Below are positions 11,280-24,600 of a stretch of 64,000 bases of DNA, one piece after another. Source of the stretch: Clitoria ternatea (lineage: Eukaryota > Streptophyta > Magnoliopsida > Fabales > Fabaceae). The DNA is taken from contig CM075674.1 in assembly GCA_037962975.1 (NCBI GenBank), forward strand, positions 42,112,501-42,176,500. Reading direction: 5' to 3'. Made by a program: the position numbers and the translations under genes. The number at the start of each line of letters is the position of its first letter. The first letter of the stretch is position 1. The notes under the pieces are model-generated. The model was not told the DNA's origin and searched no databases. It worked only from the letters and a program-made list of their open reading frames with translations.

Positions 11280-14200
11280 TCACTTTGTTGATCCTGGTGT
11301 GTCTATGAAAACCATGTCTCCAGCCTTTTTGGTAGGCAACTTCCTCCTTAGACTCCTCCTGGGTGGTGAAGTTGTGCCAAGTGGTGGAGCTGCCAACCTT
11401 GGACTCCTCCTCACAGGGGTTGTTTGAGACAGTGGCTGTGAGTTAGACACTGAAATTACATCTTGGGTTTGTTGTGGTATTGGGTAGGATGGTTGAGTCT
11501 CCTGTGGTTGAATGCTTTGGTTGGTTTCCTGGGTTTGTGTTTCCTCAGCCCTTCTTTTGTTGTCTTTAGCCACTGAGCATGAGCCCTTCCTATGTCCAGT
11601 CTGACCACACACACTGCATCTCCTTGGCTGTAACTTCCTCTTCATCCTCTTTGTATGGTTGTCCCCTGTATTGTTATTTTTTGGATCCTCTTCATTGTTA
11701 TTCTGAGTTTGGTTCTCTTTCCTTCTCTGCTTCTTGGGCCTTCCAATTGTCTTTTGAACTGTTGGTGGAATTGGTGGTACACATCCTGTCTTCTCCCAAA
11801 ACTCTGTGCCTGGGACAGATTCAATATGGTGCTCATAGGTTGCAGTCCAAGCTGCCATGGTGACCCCTACATGGCAATGATCTTCTGGTCTTTCTCCTCT
11901 GTAGGATATGGCTGCACAAGCATGCTTGCATGGCAGTCCTGTAGTCAACCATTTCTAATTATCAGTTAAAATGCATACTAAGATTGATTAAATAAAACAA
12001 TGCACACTAAACAATACACACCTGTCAGCTGCCATACTCTACAACTGCACTTTTGTGTCCCTAGATTTACAGAGACTTTGTCTGGAAAACAGGTTACCTC
12101 ATATCTCTCAACTCCACCATCACCTACATCAAATGGTGGACAAGTCAATCTCTAACACCAGAAATGTTAAGCAAAAGAACAATCAAGCAACCAGGACATA
12201 CCTGTCCACACCACTGTGTAGTTGTTACTTGCAGTCTTAGCCTTCTCCAACCTACTCTGTTGAATTGGGGGCAACACCCCAGAATGGCCTGTTAACTTCA
12301 ACTTGTGATTGCCTATACTCACCATGATATAGGTCCTGACCTCCTCAAGCATTGTTAAAATAGGTTTGCACCTGGCATGTATAAGCTTGGAGTTGAGTAC
12401 CTCACAGTTGTTGTTAGTGATGTTGTCCACCTTGCAATTTTCATCAAAAAAAGCCTTACTCCATGCCTCCTTTGGGAATTTACACAAGTATGTCCAAGCT
12501 TTATCATCCACCATCCTGATTTTCAACATACATCTTTCAAAATCATTGGGTGTAGTGGATCTGGCTGCTTGCCACAAGAGTCCCCTTAGCTCTTTCCCCC
12601 TCCACTGTTTTGAGAAGTTCTGCCATAAGTGCCACACACAGTATCTGTGTGGTACACCAGGCATCACCTCCTGTAGTGCAGGTATCAGGCCCTACAAAAA
12701 CCACACAGAAGAATACAAGCATTAGTAGATTAATAGGTTTTGATAAAAAAAATACTAAATTATAAGGGTTAGTGTTCACACCTTCTGCATGTCACTCATG
12801 AAGGTCAACATCCTCTCCTTATAGTCACCTATGTCTCCATGTAACAGCTCCAAAAACCATTTCCAATTCTCCTTGTTCTCAATCTGACAGACCCCATAAG
12901 CAATGGGCCATATATGGTTGTTGGCATCCTGTCCCACAGCAGTCAACAACTGGCCCCTGTAGTAGCCTTTCAAAAAACATCCATCCAGCCCCACCAATGG
13001 TCTTCTACAGTCAACAAATCCATCCTTACACCCCTTCAAACAAATATACAGCCTACTAAACACTGGTGGTCCTTCAGGCTGTGGGTCACATTCCATCTTA
13101 ACTGTAGACCCAGGGTTCCTCTTCAATAGCTCCCCACAATAGTCCCATAGCATCCCAAACTGTTGCCTTTCACTACCCTCAATCACTTCCCTGGCCCTCT
13201 TCATTGATCTATATATCATCTTATGCTCTAACTTTACTTTGTACCTTTCCCTGAACAATTCATACACTCCTGAGTGTGTAATGTTTTGATGCCTCCTCAT
13301 ATGCTTCACCAATTTCCCTGTAACCCATTGCTGGTCACAGGCTGAATTTTTTAAAACCCTCACACATGTGTGCTGATCATTGAAGGTTTTGATCTGATAT
13401 GATTGCCTTGTTGGATTCAAACTACAAAAAATCTCCCAACCACAGTGCTTGTCCTTGCACCTTGCCCTGGCTCTAAGCTTATCATTCTTCACCCATTTAA
13501 ACTCTCTGCCTAGGTGTACATTATAATCTTTAACAGCATGTTTAAAGATATTCAGTGTAGGAAACTCCATCTCACACTCCAGCACTACATGCCCAAAAGT
13601 AGCTGTTTCATTAAACTGAGGGTACACTTCTCTACCTACTTCCTCTTCATCTGATCCTTCAGGAGTTTTTAACTCTTCCGAAACCCAAGAGTTTTCAGAA
13701 CCTCCATCAATGCCTGTACCACCCAACCCGTATCTACCTACATCTTCAGTGTCAGAATCACTGTCAATTATAGTAGGAGTAGCCGACTTCCTATTCTCTT
13801 GCACCTTCCTCTTATGTTTCTTATTTTTCTCATCCCTATCATCTAGCCCTTCATCACTGGTCTCATTTACTTCATCACATATACCCACATCTCCATCACT
13901 GATCCTAGAACTGCCCCCTACATCCTCCTCCCTAGCCTCAGGACCAGCTTCATCACATGTACCAACTTCATCATCCACACTCACAGGCACCTTCACCCTC
14001 ACCGGTACAGCTTCAACAGGGTCCCTCTCATCCACATCCATCAATACTGTGTCATCATGTGGATGCTCAAAATATACTTCTATTACCCCCATGTTATCCT
14101 TAGCACACTTGACCATATCCAATATATCAGTGTCCCCCTTCACCACATTCAACCCTTCATTCATCTCCATCTTAGGGTTATACCAATACACATTCTCTAC

Positions 14201-14618
14201 CTTAAAGAACCCACGATTTTCTGCAAACCTAATGAAAGCAAAATAGTCTAAATAATCAGGGTCCAACTCCTTCCACCCTTCCACCTTACCCCCTTTATAT
14301 CCCCTTTTGCCATCCCCGTCAACCACAAACCTTCCACCTATGTGAAGCCTAATCTGAGTATTAAACCCAAAATATATAACAACACAAGTCAATGGCTACG
14401 TTTACAAAAAAGGCTAAACCATTACGCAAACACAGAACCAATACGCAAATTGAAACAATACCCAAACAGAAACAATACGCATACACAGAACACAAAATAT
14501 ATAACAACACAAGTCAATGGCTACATTAACAAAAAAGTTAAAGACCATTACGCAAACACAGAACCAATACGCAAATGTAGGTGTCTACGGGTTTACTAAC
14601 CTCAACGCGATCTCCCAT
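11280..14618 (-). CDS. MURA-type transposase of the MULE, five exons, about 946 residues
   Basis: Proposed exons (minus strand): 14618-14601, 14353-12782, 12691-12202, 12123-12022 and 11938-11280; all introns are GT..AG and the phases agree, giving 947 codons including the TGA stop. Domains: N-terminal region, acidic linker, MuDR-type DNA-binding region (about residues 250-350, with CKDKHCGWEI), MULE DDE core (Asp463 in LDGCFLKG, Asp527 in MSDMQKG; CVWH follows in exon 3; the third acidic residue is probably in NDFE), SWIM zinc finger across the exon 4/5 junction (Cys719, Cys721, Cys731, His733), a GRPKK basic patch (about 793) and a CCHC knuckle (Cys835, Cys838, His843, Cys848). The tiny first exon (six codons) is inferred from its splice signals; the alternative start is an ATG at 14392. 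No stop or frameshift is seen, so it is probably functional. Confidence 0.88.
14366..14580. repeat. Imperfect tandem duplication (period about 125 bp) in the transposase first intron
   Basis: The phrase CAAAATATATAACAACAC begins at 14368 and again at 14493, and similarity continues through ACGCAAACACAGAACCAATACG in both copies. It lies wholly in the proposed 247-bp intron 14354-14600. The Thr/Asn/Lys-rich open frames here come from this repeat and are not genes. Confidence 0.85.
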
Positions 14619-14931
14619 CACTTGCGAAACAGCCCAATACGACCCCCGTCCAACACGATCACTGACGACGCTAACCAATTAAGGGCCTGGGGTTACAAGA
14701 GTGAGTTTCGATCGTTGGTGAAATTGAGGGGATTACGTTCAGGGATACCAAAAAGACGAAATTAAGGGGAATTGATGGGATTACGTTTAGGGTTACACGA
14801 GAGGGACTTGAGAGAATTCAGGGGAATTGGAGGTTTCTGTTTAGGGTTACGCGAGAGGGAAATGAGAGATTGAAGAGGCATTGCACGTCGTCTAATGGAA
14901 ACGACGTCGTATACTTTCTAATGGAGACGAC

Positions 14932-15125
14932 GTCGTTTGGTGCGTACCTGGCAGTCCTAGTTGGCACATAACGACCCACGTCACCCTAAACCAACGGACG
15001 CCTAACGGTAGGGACCTATGTGTCCGACGATACTGGACGTGAGGGATTTATGGGTCCAACTTACTAAGTCGGGGACCTAAATGTCCGACTCTGTTGGAGA
15101 CAGGGACTGACTGGGGTGTTCTGTC
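14932..15125 (-). repeat. MULE right terminal inverted repeat (194 bp)
   Basis: This is the inverted copy of 9820-10013 with one mismatch; it ends GGTGTTCTGTC and is followed at once by the target duplication TTTAAAGTA (15126-15134). The transposase start (14618) lies about 310 bp inside it, so this end probably supplies the transposase promoter. Confidence 0.95.
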
Positions 15126-15134
15126 TTTAAAGTA

Positions 15135-16911
15135 TCATTGGAAGAAATTCATTCAGATTTAATATGAAAGGGAGACTTGATTTTTCGTCCTACGTGGTTC
15201 AAGAAAAAGCTAAGAGTTAAGGATGAGTATTTTCCAACCCGAGGAGAATGATATGGAATGAAAATCAATAAACAGAAGTTATGTTTGCCAACATTTTCTG
15301 CCACCAACCAAGTCATCATTGTTGACAAACTTGCACCTCTAACTTATTTTCCATGTGTATTGTTCATTCACCTTCAATCCAGCTCATTTAAACTTCTCTT
15401 TGTATTTAATTAGTATAAATAGACACCTTATTTTAAGCTTAATAACATTAAAGAATTGAGTTTAAATCATATGTTCCTTTTCTCACAACTTCCATCTTAT
15501 TTAAACCTTCTCCACAACATGGACAACCTCAGCTTCGTTCCGTTCATTATTTAATCTCAACTTAGTCTTCACTCTCCTTGTCTTTGATTTGGGTTTTTAG
15601 GTTTTAAGAAACTATTTAAAGCACTACTAAATTGTGTCTTTTATTTTTAAAGTACCATTATATTTTGTCTCTTGAAGTTATAAAAATCCCGAGACTTATC
15701 TTAAAGTCAATTTGAGTCTATGTTAAGCATAAAAAAATTAATGTAACAATATCTAAATATCGACTCGCCGTAGTGGCATAAGACTGTGTTTTGGTCACCC
15801 GATACAATGAAAAGTGTGAATATTTAGTATGGAAATTCTTGTTGGCGGCTCTTTTTTGATATTCATGTTCTATATAATTCATTTTGTTTAATTTTCTAAT
15901 CAAATGTAAAAGCAACTCGTTTAATTTCTTAATTTTTTTGGCTTTGATGCAATTAATCCCCTTGCTTGATTCTTCAAGAGTTATCAGAAGTTCCTATTGC
16001 TGCGGAGGCTTTGATATAATTAATAATACATAGAGGGCATGGGTTATGTATGTAAATATTAAAAAAAATGAGTCCAATGTGGAACCAATCCATAAGGTTT
16101 TTAAACCCTAACTCAAAGCAAACTTGTTAGTGGTCTGCTCCAATCTTCCATTCCCTCTAACAATTGATGAGGACTGATTAAGCGAGAAAGACACTTGTGA
16201 ATTCATTAAAAAAGAAAAAAGCATTAAGAAATTCCCTTTTAATGACAAGGGTGTGGAGAGGATTTTATATTTTCATGGGCCTCAGTGAAATAAAATCCCT
16301 CCCACCCTCTTAAATATTAACTCCATCCAAACTTGTAGGTTGAACAGTAATTTTCCTTCTAAAACCCTTCATTTAGATTCTCTACCCATAAAATACACCA
16401 TTCCAAATGAACCATAAGGTTTTGTTTGTCAAAATTAATAGATAAACTAGCTAGAAATTAAAAATGCAGTTAAAAACTGATAAGTTAACAAATTAAATTG
16501 AAATACACTTAATAACATAAAATGTTTGGTAAAATTAGCTACTAAATTTAAAATGACTTAAATTATATATTTTAAAATAGATTAGAGTAATTTTCTTAAA
16601 AAATATCAATGCACATAAAAATATAAAAAATAAAATAAACTCAAAATCTATACTTAAATTCAAATATTTTTTCAAGTAGCATTTTAAAAAAATGATATAA
16701 ACTATTAAAATAAACTTTTTTACCAAACATGTCAAATAAGATTATTTTATCTAACAAACTTTTAAACTAATAAATAAGTTACAATCTAACCTAAATTGTT
16801 GTTTATGACATCACCTAACATAGTCTAAATAACTTGTACAATTAAGAGAAAAACATAATTTAAATTTTTCTCCATTTACTCATAATTAACTCATGACTGA
16901 ACCACTATATT
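15135..16911. other. Non-coding A+T-rich DNA right of the MULE
   Basis: No coding region is supported. A promoter-like block lies at 15410-15540 (TATAAATAGACACC followed by a CT-rich leader and a short ATG frame of about a dozen codons), perhaps an old LTR fragment. The stretch 16420-16800 has terminal phrases such as TTTTGTTTGTCAAAATT and TTTACCAAACATGTC that suggest a decayed MITE. Neither assignment is firm. Confidence 0.5.
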
Positions 16912-16915
16912 CTTC

Positions 16916-17110
16916 TTCTTCTTTTTTGGAAGCAATAGGTTTTATAATAGAACCAAATACAAGTTGGGCTTGAAGCTCAATTACAGCGGCCAGCAATACA
17001 CAAGACATAGAACTCAGAAACTAAAACACCAAGTCTGCTTGCTGATACCAAATAACACAAACTCATCCTCTCAAAATCAACTTTTCTAAGTTTTACTCTA
17101 GCTCATGAAA
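16916..17110 (-). mobile_element. Probable LINE 3' tail fragment
   Basis: On the minus strand the segment ends ATAAAACCTATTGCTTCC followed by A6 and GAAGAAG. The signal-like AATAAA/ATAAAA phrase, short spacer and oligo(A) at one edge look like the 3' end of a plant non-LTR element. No coding part remains. It could also be another polyadenylated retrocopy. Confidence 0.4.
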
Positions 17111-19988
17111 GAAACCTAGCCAAGGTGACTTCTTCTAGGTAAAGGAGTTATATTCTTCTGTTATTGGACTTTCCTTCTTAGGCTAGAAATTTTGCTATTT
17201 AATGGGCCTACTCTCAGAGGCTGGTTGCAACAATATTACAATTCTCTTTACTAAGAAAGATGAAAGAATTAGCCAAAAAAAGAAGATGAAAGAATTGCTA
17301 CCAGAAAAGAAAAAAAAAAGAAGAAACGATCGAGAGAATATGTCTTGTACTCCATTTTCAAGCCTTTGTATGTGATTTTGATATTACCATAGAATTTATA
17401 AATGCCTCTGAAAAAACCGTAGAATTTATAAATATTGGATTATGATTTTGATCTGTATTTCATTCCAGAAGTTGTTGTTTACGAGAATATTATATGAAGT
17501 TATTCACGAAAGCCAAAGGACATCATCACTTTTTACTAAAAAAATGAAAATGATCTTACACGAAACTTGAGAGATAGTATATGTTTTCTTGAATTTCAGC
17601 TTCGGGTTGTGTCTATTTCAACAAGCCATGAGTGCACACAAATATGTTGGATTTGGTTGGCCAATTAATTAGGACTTTTCAGTTAAGTGGAGTATCTAAT
17701 CAACCGATTTATTAATTAGAAGTAATATTTTGTTGATGCCTCAATTTCGATTTAATTTATCGGTGAGTATCATCAATCACTTGGTTAAGTTCCAACTTCA
17801 GAATGCAATTACAATCAATGGGATCTTGTTATCTACGCATGTTACTTTTATTGCGAGCTATCAACGAAAATTTACCAATTAATTGAAATTATTTTTACTT
17901 GGTAAGCGAAATATTATATCGTATAGCATACACATAAAAAAAATATAGTTTTTTATCAGCATAAAAAATATAGTATACATGCATATTCAAATGTTTAATA
18001 TATATTTAAATAATTTAATACTAATATATTTAGAGCAAAATACTTTATATTCTCAATACATTGAATAAAAAAATCCTATGCGTGATTTTAAAAATAATTA
18101 TAAAAAGTAGTATCTAAATACGCATGTCATTATGTGTAAAAAAAAAAAAGGAATGTAAAATGTATTATAATTATATTTATCTACCCTTTTCAATATATAT
18201 ATACCATTGTATTATTTATACAGTATTTTCCAAACTAGTATAATATTTGTCATCGCAATGTCATTTTTTATTTCATTTTCTTTCTTCGTTAAGATAGTGA
18301 AGTTTTCCTCTACGATATTGATCAACGTGATAAGACTCGACGTCTTGTAAATTTATTTAGGGCGTGTGTAATTTGCATGGTAAGAGGGATCTCTTTAAAA
18401 TGTTTATAAAATAAAAAGATTGAAAGGGTTATTTTAACCTTCGAAAACCATTGCGAGGCAAATAATCTTTCATCACTACTAACTTCAAGAAAACGAAAGT
18501 CGCCGAAAATTCATATATACTATATATTAATTCCTAACTTAATCATCCTTATTAAATTACACTTGCCTTATTATGTTTGAATCAAACGAAGGAACTTCTT
18601 TAAATAAATAAACATTAGTAATTATCAAAATATTAATAATTTTCAAATTTTATAAAATTTTTAAATGAATATATTCTCATTGTCATCATCCCCATCACTA
18701 CCATCATCCCTTACATTCTTTACATCACTTGTCATGGCTCCTATCACCACAACTATCATTACCACCATCTCTATGTCTCTCCCTATTGTCATTGTTACCA
18801 TCTCATCACTGTCACCGTGCCCACCGCCACTGCAATATCATTGCCACCAACCTTACCACAAACAAAAACTTTTAAAATGTAAAATTTTTGGATAAGAAAT
18901 CCAAACATATAATTTTAAGAATGAAAGGATTTAAATATTTTATTCTAACAATGACAATTTTAGAAATTGCATTAATAAGAATTAAATTTTTAAATTCTTT
19001 TAAATTTTTATACACTCAATCCAAACACAACCTTAAGTTTTTAATATTGTTAGTAAAGGAATGTAATTATATATATATATATATATATATATAAAGAAAA
19101 ACAAAGAGAAATTAAGGGTATTTTCTATTTTCAAAAATTTGTACAGGAAAAAATAAATTTAAAGAAAATAAAAAAGAAGTTATTTTAAATTTTCTTGTAT
19201 AAATTTTTGAAAACAATAGCATAACAGAAATAAAAACCAAACTGACCCTAATGCCTCAAGTAAGCCAAAAAAAGATAAATCATTAATTAGAAAACAATTA
19301 AACACCACAACCTTTCTAAAAGTTAGATCAAACAAAATTTTAATTATCAAACAAAAAAATAAAAAAATAGTTATATTGATCATGTTTGGTATATATGTAA
19401 AAAAATAGGAGAAAATAAATATTATTCATATTAAATTATAGACATCATAGTGTGAAATAATATCGGTTGAGGTTGTAAGGTTACAATGATCATTTTATAT
19501 GAAGTGTGAATGTTAAAACTCACCTGATTTATTTTCTTATTAAGTTTTTAATCTCTCATCTATTACTCAATTTTGGTAATTAGGTCTTCATCTAATTTTT
19601 TTTAGGATTCGGTCCATCAACTAAATTAAATAGAAGAAATTGGTCCTTGTTGTTAACCTTGTTTCATTAAGTATTGAACCGAGCAACGAAAGTTCATCTT
19701 AGTATTGTCAAATGTAATATTTTAAAATAAAAAAATAGAATTTACATTTCACCCCAACCCTGAAAAATGTAAGTTTTTTCCCCTTTTTTTCTTCACTTTT
19801 ACCCACCCCACCAATGTCGACCACCACCCGTTGTCGCTGCCAACAACAACTAACTTCATCCCTTCATCTATCACCACTACTGCCATTGTCACCAAAATGC
19901 CCTCCTTAAAATTACTCACCCCTACCACCATATATGATTGAAAAACAAAGCACCAATGTACTACTCAAATTATTCAATCATAAATTTC
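17111..19988. other. Non-coding A+T-rich intergenic DNA
   Basis: I see no gene. There is a (TA)n microsatellite at about 19067-19093 and a low-complexity ACC/ATC-rich block at 18670-18850 whose open frame is an artefact. A second ACC-rich block at 19800-19930 is similar. Several purine- and A/T-rich runs have no recognisable element boundary. Confidence 0.6.
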
Positions 19989-21616
19989 CACTACAACAAA
20001 ATCTTAGAGGATGCTTTGAATGTCCATAGTTAAAAATCATGGGTTTATCATGCAATAGACAACATTTTTCAAATTGTGGGCACAAAGAATGTCAAATTCC
20101 CCGAAGCTTTACATATATATTGGGAAACCATGATGTATTGAAAAAGAGGCCCCGCTTTTTATACTACTTCTTTTAAAAGGTCACGCTTCCAAAAACATGG
20201 TGTATTGGAACACATGAAACCATGGTTTGTTTATGAAAAGATTACACATTATAAGATATGAAGTCACATTTTTTAAACTGTAGTCTTTTTGTTATGAGAG
20301 GCCACACTTTTAAAGTCATTAAGTCACATGGTGTATTTAAAAAATGCACCAAACCTTAAAACTATGGCAAATAGATCACACTTTATAACTTATTAGGCCA
20401 CGTTTTCATAATTGTGGCCTCTTCATAGTTAAAAGATGGTGGCATTTGAATAAATATACCAATCCATAAAACCTGGTAAATTTTTAAGTCTGGCCATCCT
20501 CTGCGTCCATCTTGACATCTTTTGTTCATGTTCGTGTCGACGATTTTGTAAGGTTTGCCTTTAATTACAAATCTCATCATTGATTTTACATATTTTCCTT
20601 CTTGCAACATGGGGGAATGTGAATTTTATGCATGGTATTAAAGAAGAAGACCACAAAAACATGAATAATGCACATGCAGGGGCTAAAGTTTTTAAATCGT
20701 GGCTTAAATTAACACAAAAAAACTATGGGCCCACACTAGTCATTAAACTGTGGCTCAAACATACAGTTTCCAAATCATAGCCTAATGAACTAACAAACTA
20801 ACTCCTAAACAGGGACCTAAAACTACATTAGAAATTCTAATATATAGTCAAAAATTATGGTCCAACATTAAAAATATAACTTTTGCCTCTTAGTGCATTA
20901 GAGAAATGTGGTTTATTACATCATCTAAGACAATGGTGTACACAAAATATGATCGAAAGTAAAAAAAATAAATAAATTATGGCCTATTTAAATATAGGGT
21001 TTTGTTTTATCATTTTTGTTTGAATTTTAAGATAACAAGAAACGGATGGACATGATCACGCTTGGGAACCGGTCACTAGTAAATAATCAACACGTTAAAA
21101 TATTTATATGTCAAAATTTAAGTGTAACAAGGTTCAATCTCATAACCTATGAAAGATGAAAGAAAAACTTTATCATTAAGCTACTTACCACATTTAAAAG
21201 ATATAATACAACCATATATTGTTGTATTATATGCATAGAATGTATATCTATTATTAAATTTTGTTTGTAAAATAAATATTCTTGTATTTTTTATTCATTA
21301 ATTTTAATTTTAATACTAAAAAAGATAAAAAAATTATTTTATAGATAGATTTTATTAACGAATATCTATTTATAAATATAATATAACTATATAGTTATAT
21401 CATATTTTTTAAATATGTCAAGTAGTTTAGTTGAGAGACTCTTTTTTTATCTCTCATGTGTTGCGGGAGTGGTCGATAGTTAGACATAATCTTATCCATT
21501 CGTTCTAATTGTTTAAATCACACATGATTTTAACATATGACGTAATTAATAACATTAAAACCCTCCATTTACGAGATTAACAAACTCTTAAACATATTAT
21601 GACCAACTAGATCATG
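19989..21616 (+). mobile_element. CACTA-like (En/Spm) non-autonomous remnant, left end
   Basis: The left tip reads CACTACAACAAAATC, a good match to plant CACTA terminal repeats. The interior to about 21000 holds many degenerate copies, in both orientations, of phrases such as AAACTGTGGC, CATGGTTT and GGCCACA, as expected of subterminal transposase-binding repeats. No transposase is present. Similar phrases continue to the right of the LINE (27348-27410), so the LINE probably inserted into it. The matching right tip was not found, so the extent is uncertain. Confidence 0.5.
21110..21500. repeat. Foldback (long inverted repeat) element, copy 1
   Basis: The left arm (GGTTCAATCTCATAACC...) is mirrored by the right arm, whose reverse complement reads CCACTCCCGCAACACATGAG. 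Both arms continue through ATTTAAAAGATATAATA-like A/T-rich sequence toward an A-rich centre near 21320. A related foldback lies at 59160-59510. It resembles a MITE with long inverted arms; no flanking duplication could be fixed. Confidence 0.55.
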
Positions 21617-21665
21617 ACCCAAAACATGGTTTTTTTTTTGGTAAAATAAGAAGAACAAGAAAAGA

Positions 21666-24600
21666 CTACAACAAAAGATCTAAAGTTAACAAAGAAACAA
21701 TAGATATTGGAGGAGTAGGCCAGATGAGCAAGCGTTCCTCCAAATTCCTTTCAAGACTAGCAAGTTTGTCGGCAATGTGGTTGTGCTCGCGCGGTATAAG
21801 ATTGATCATCATAGTCCATGGCCAGGATAGCATATCTCTAACCGCTTGAACCTCGGAACGGTACCAATGCTTATTCAGATTCATGTTGGGTTGTAAGGAT
21901 GTGTAGACGTCCATAGAATCTACTTTGCATATGATGAACGAGTCATGCCTGTCCCAAGCGATTTGAAGACCCGTTTTCAGGGCTCTGAGTTCTGCAAGAA
22001 AAGGATTACCCAAGCCAAAGGAGCAGGAGAAGCCCGTGACCCATCGTCCAGAGGAATCCCGGATAAGACCTCCACCACTCATAACTCCCGACGAGGGTAA
22101 GTAACTACCATCTACATTTAGTTTCATGAATTTTTCCGGAGGAGGGGCCTACCCAGAAGACGGAGGCACGAGGCCAGTAACCGAGTTGTGAGGATTGCCA
22201 ATCATTGCTGTCAAAACAACCTGCCTAACAACATATCCAACCGTCCAGGATCGATCCTCAAATATGTCATGGTTCCTCCACTTCCAAGCCCACCAAGCAC
22301 AAGCTATAGCGAGAATAGGATTGCGCAGACCAACAACATAAGTAACCCAAGCCATCAAATCCCCCTGGAAATGCTGAATAACATCAATTAATCCTAATCT
22401 GGACCATAAAATAAGGGAGGAGGGGCACTGAAAGAGGATGTGAGCTACAGACTCCACAGGGTCTTGGCACCTAATACACTGCGCAGACATGGCAAGGCAA
22501 CAATGCGTCCTTTTAAGGTTCGTTGGAAGGATTTCTTTGGCAATCTGCCAGATGAAAAATCGAAATTTTTCAGGAATCTTGAGGCGCCAAATTCTCTTCC
22601 ACAAGCTACAGTAAGGATCAGTGTTTTCTTGATGGAGCCAAGCATAGGCGTTAGCTGTAGAGAACGTACCAGACACAGAACCTGTCCAAGCAAAGGAGTC
22701 ACTCCCAGTCGGAACAGGGGGAATGTTATAGGAAGTAATCAATGATGATATATCAGAAGTCAGTGGAGTAGCAAGAGAAGTAAGATCCCAAGTGCCATTA
22801 GACCAGAGGCTATTAACTTTTTTATCAGTATCAGAAATATGAACATAGGGGATCTGATTACACAATGGCCCTGTCCCAGTCCAGTCCTCATACCAAAGAT
22901 TCGACTGACCATCGCCTAATTGAACTTGAAAACCTCCTATAAGTTTCTCCTTTGCTCTCATCAAGCTCCTCCAAGTGCTGGAGCCATGGAGATTTGCATT
23001 ATGAACCAGTAAAGAATCCTGCTCCATATACTTAGCCCTTACCAGGTTCACCCATGGCTTATCTTCCATAAAAATAATGGAAGCAACCGATTTACCAAGG
23101 AGAGAAATATTAGCATCCCGAGTCTTCCTAAACCCCAGACCACCATTGCTTTTAGATTTTTGTAATTCCCCCCAAGCAATTGTGTGCCATGATCTCCTAT
23201 CATTATTCCTAGACCAGTAAAAAGTTCTTGCTAGTTTGTCGATTTCATTACAAACATAATCCGGAAGCCATTGGGTCTGCATTTCATATATTGGCATGGA
23301 TTGGATAACTGACTTTATAAGACACGTCTTTCCAGCCTTGTTAAGCAGCTTGCTTTTCCATGAAGCTAGCCGATTCTTGATTTTATCCAATAAAGGAGTA
23401 AAGTAGGCTCTGTTCCTTCTTCCTTGATGTAAGGAGATCCCCAAGTACTTGCCTAAATCAAAAGCACGCCTGAACCCTGAGATACTGGATAACTGATTAG
23501 CTACACCATTTGGAACACCAGAAGAGAATTTCACACGGGATTTATCCATATTGATCTTTAATCCCGAAGCCTTACAGAAGATATCCAGAGTTTTTGAAAC
23601 ATTACGCATCTGAGTAGGTGTAGCTCTACAGAAAAGGAGCACATCATCTGCAAAGAAAAGGTAAGGTATCTCTGGGCCATTAGGAGACGCTTTCACAGGT
23701 GCCCAAGAGCCATTCTGCAATTGGGACTGTATAAGAAGAGATAGGCGTTCCATACAAAGAACAAACAGATAAGGTGATAGGGGGTCTCCTTGACGAAGAC
23801 CTCTAGAAGGAACAAAACTAGGCAGTTGAGTCCTATTCCACATAACCAACATGCTAGAAGCTCGAACTCCCCACATCAAAAGCCGTGTAGTTTCAACAGG
23901 AAAACCGAAAGCAAGGAGAGTAGATTGGAGATAATCCCAGTTCACCCTATCATAAGCCTTTTCCAAATCCACTTTGATAGCAGCTAGACCTTTTTTACTT
24001 CGATTCTTATGAATAGTATGCATCATTTCTTGAGCAATCAAGATATTATCTTTCGTGCCTCGACCTGGGATAAAGCTCCCTTGAAGAGGACCAATCAGAG
24101 TATTCAGGAAAGGGCGAATCCGATTCACAAGAACCTTAGAAATAATCTTGTAAGCAACGTTACAAAGACTTATAGGACGAAAATCCTTCAAAAAGCGCGG
24201 ATGATCCACCTTCGGAATTAGCACAATTAGAGTATTAAGAAGAGCAGGGTCAGCCTGACCTGACAAAAAAACTTGTTGTACCATACGAGTGACATCCGGA
24301 CCAACCACATGCCAGTACCTTTTGTAGAAGAAAGCTTGGAAACCATCCAGACCAGGCACTTTAAAGGATTGCATACCAAACACCGCTAGCCTTACCTCGT
24401 CTGAGGATACTGGAGCAAGCAGAGTTTGGGTTGCCTCAGCTGAAAGAGTAGGAGTCTGGATGTCATAGATAATATTCCTTGTAACCTGCACATCAGCAGT
24501 AAATAAATTTCTATAAAAGTTAGTTGCCTCTTGGGTCAGCTTTTCCTGATCAGTACACCAGTTACCATCAGGCATTAGAAGACCATGAATTTTATTGCGC

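Larger units (their letters stand above)
9820..15125. mobile_element. Mutator-like element (MULE), structurally complete and possibly autonomous
   Basis: The 5306-bp element is bounded by inverted repeats of 194 bp and flanked by the perfect 9-bp duplication TTTAAAGTA (9811-9819 and 15126-15134). It contains two convergent genes: a MURA-type transposase transcribed from the right end and a small GRF zinc-finger membrane protein gene transcribed from the left end. This layout matches the convergent two-gene plan of maize MuDR, though the second gene is not recognisably mudrB. The two terminal repeats differ at one base, and the transposase frame closes across all five proposed exons, so the insertion looks recent and may be active. 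Confidence 0.93.

Noticed and set aside
13710..14246. Plus-strand Ser/Thr-rich ORF of 178 codons
   Set aside because: Antisense of the acidic linker in the MURA transposase second exon.
15410..15560. Host gene start after TATAAATAGA
   Set aside because: The ATG frame ends after about a dozen codons and no splice-linked coding exon could be found.
18665..18895. Ser/Thr/Ile-rich ORF
   Set aside because: Low-complexity ACC/ATC repeats; no domain and no flanking gene signals.
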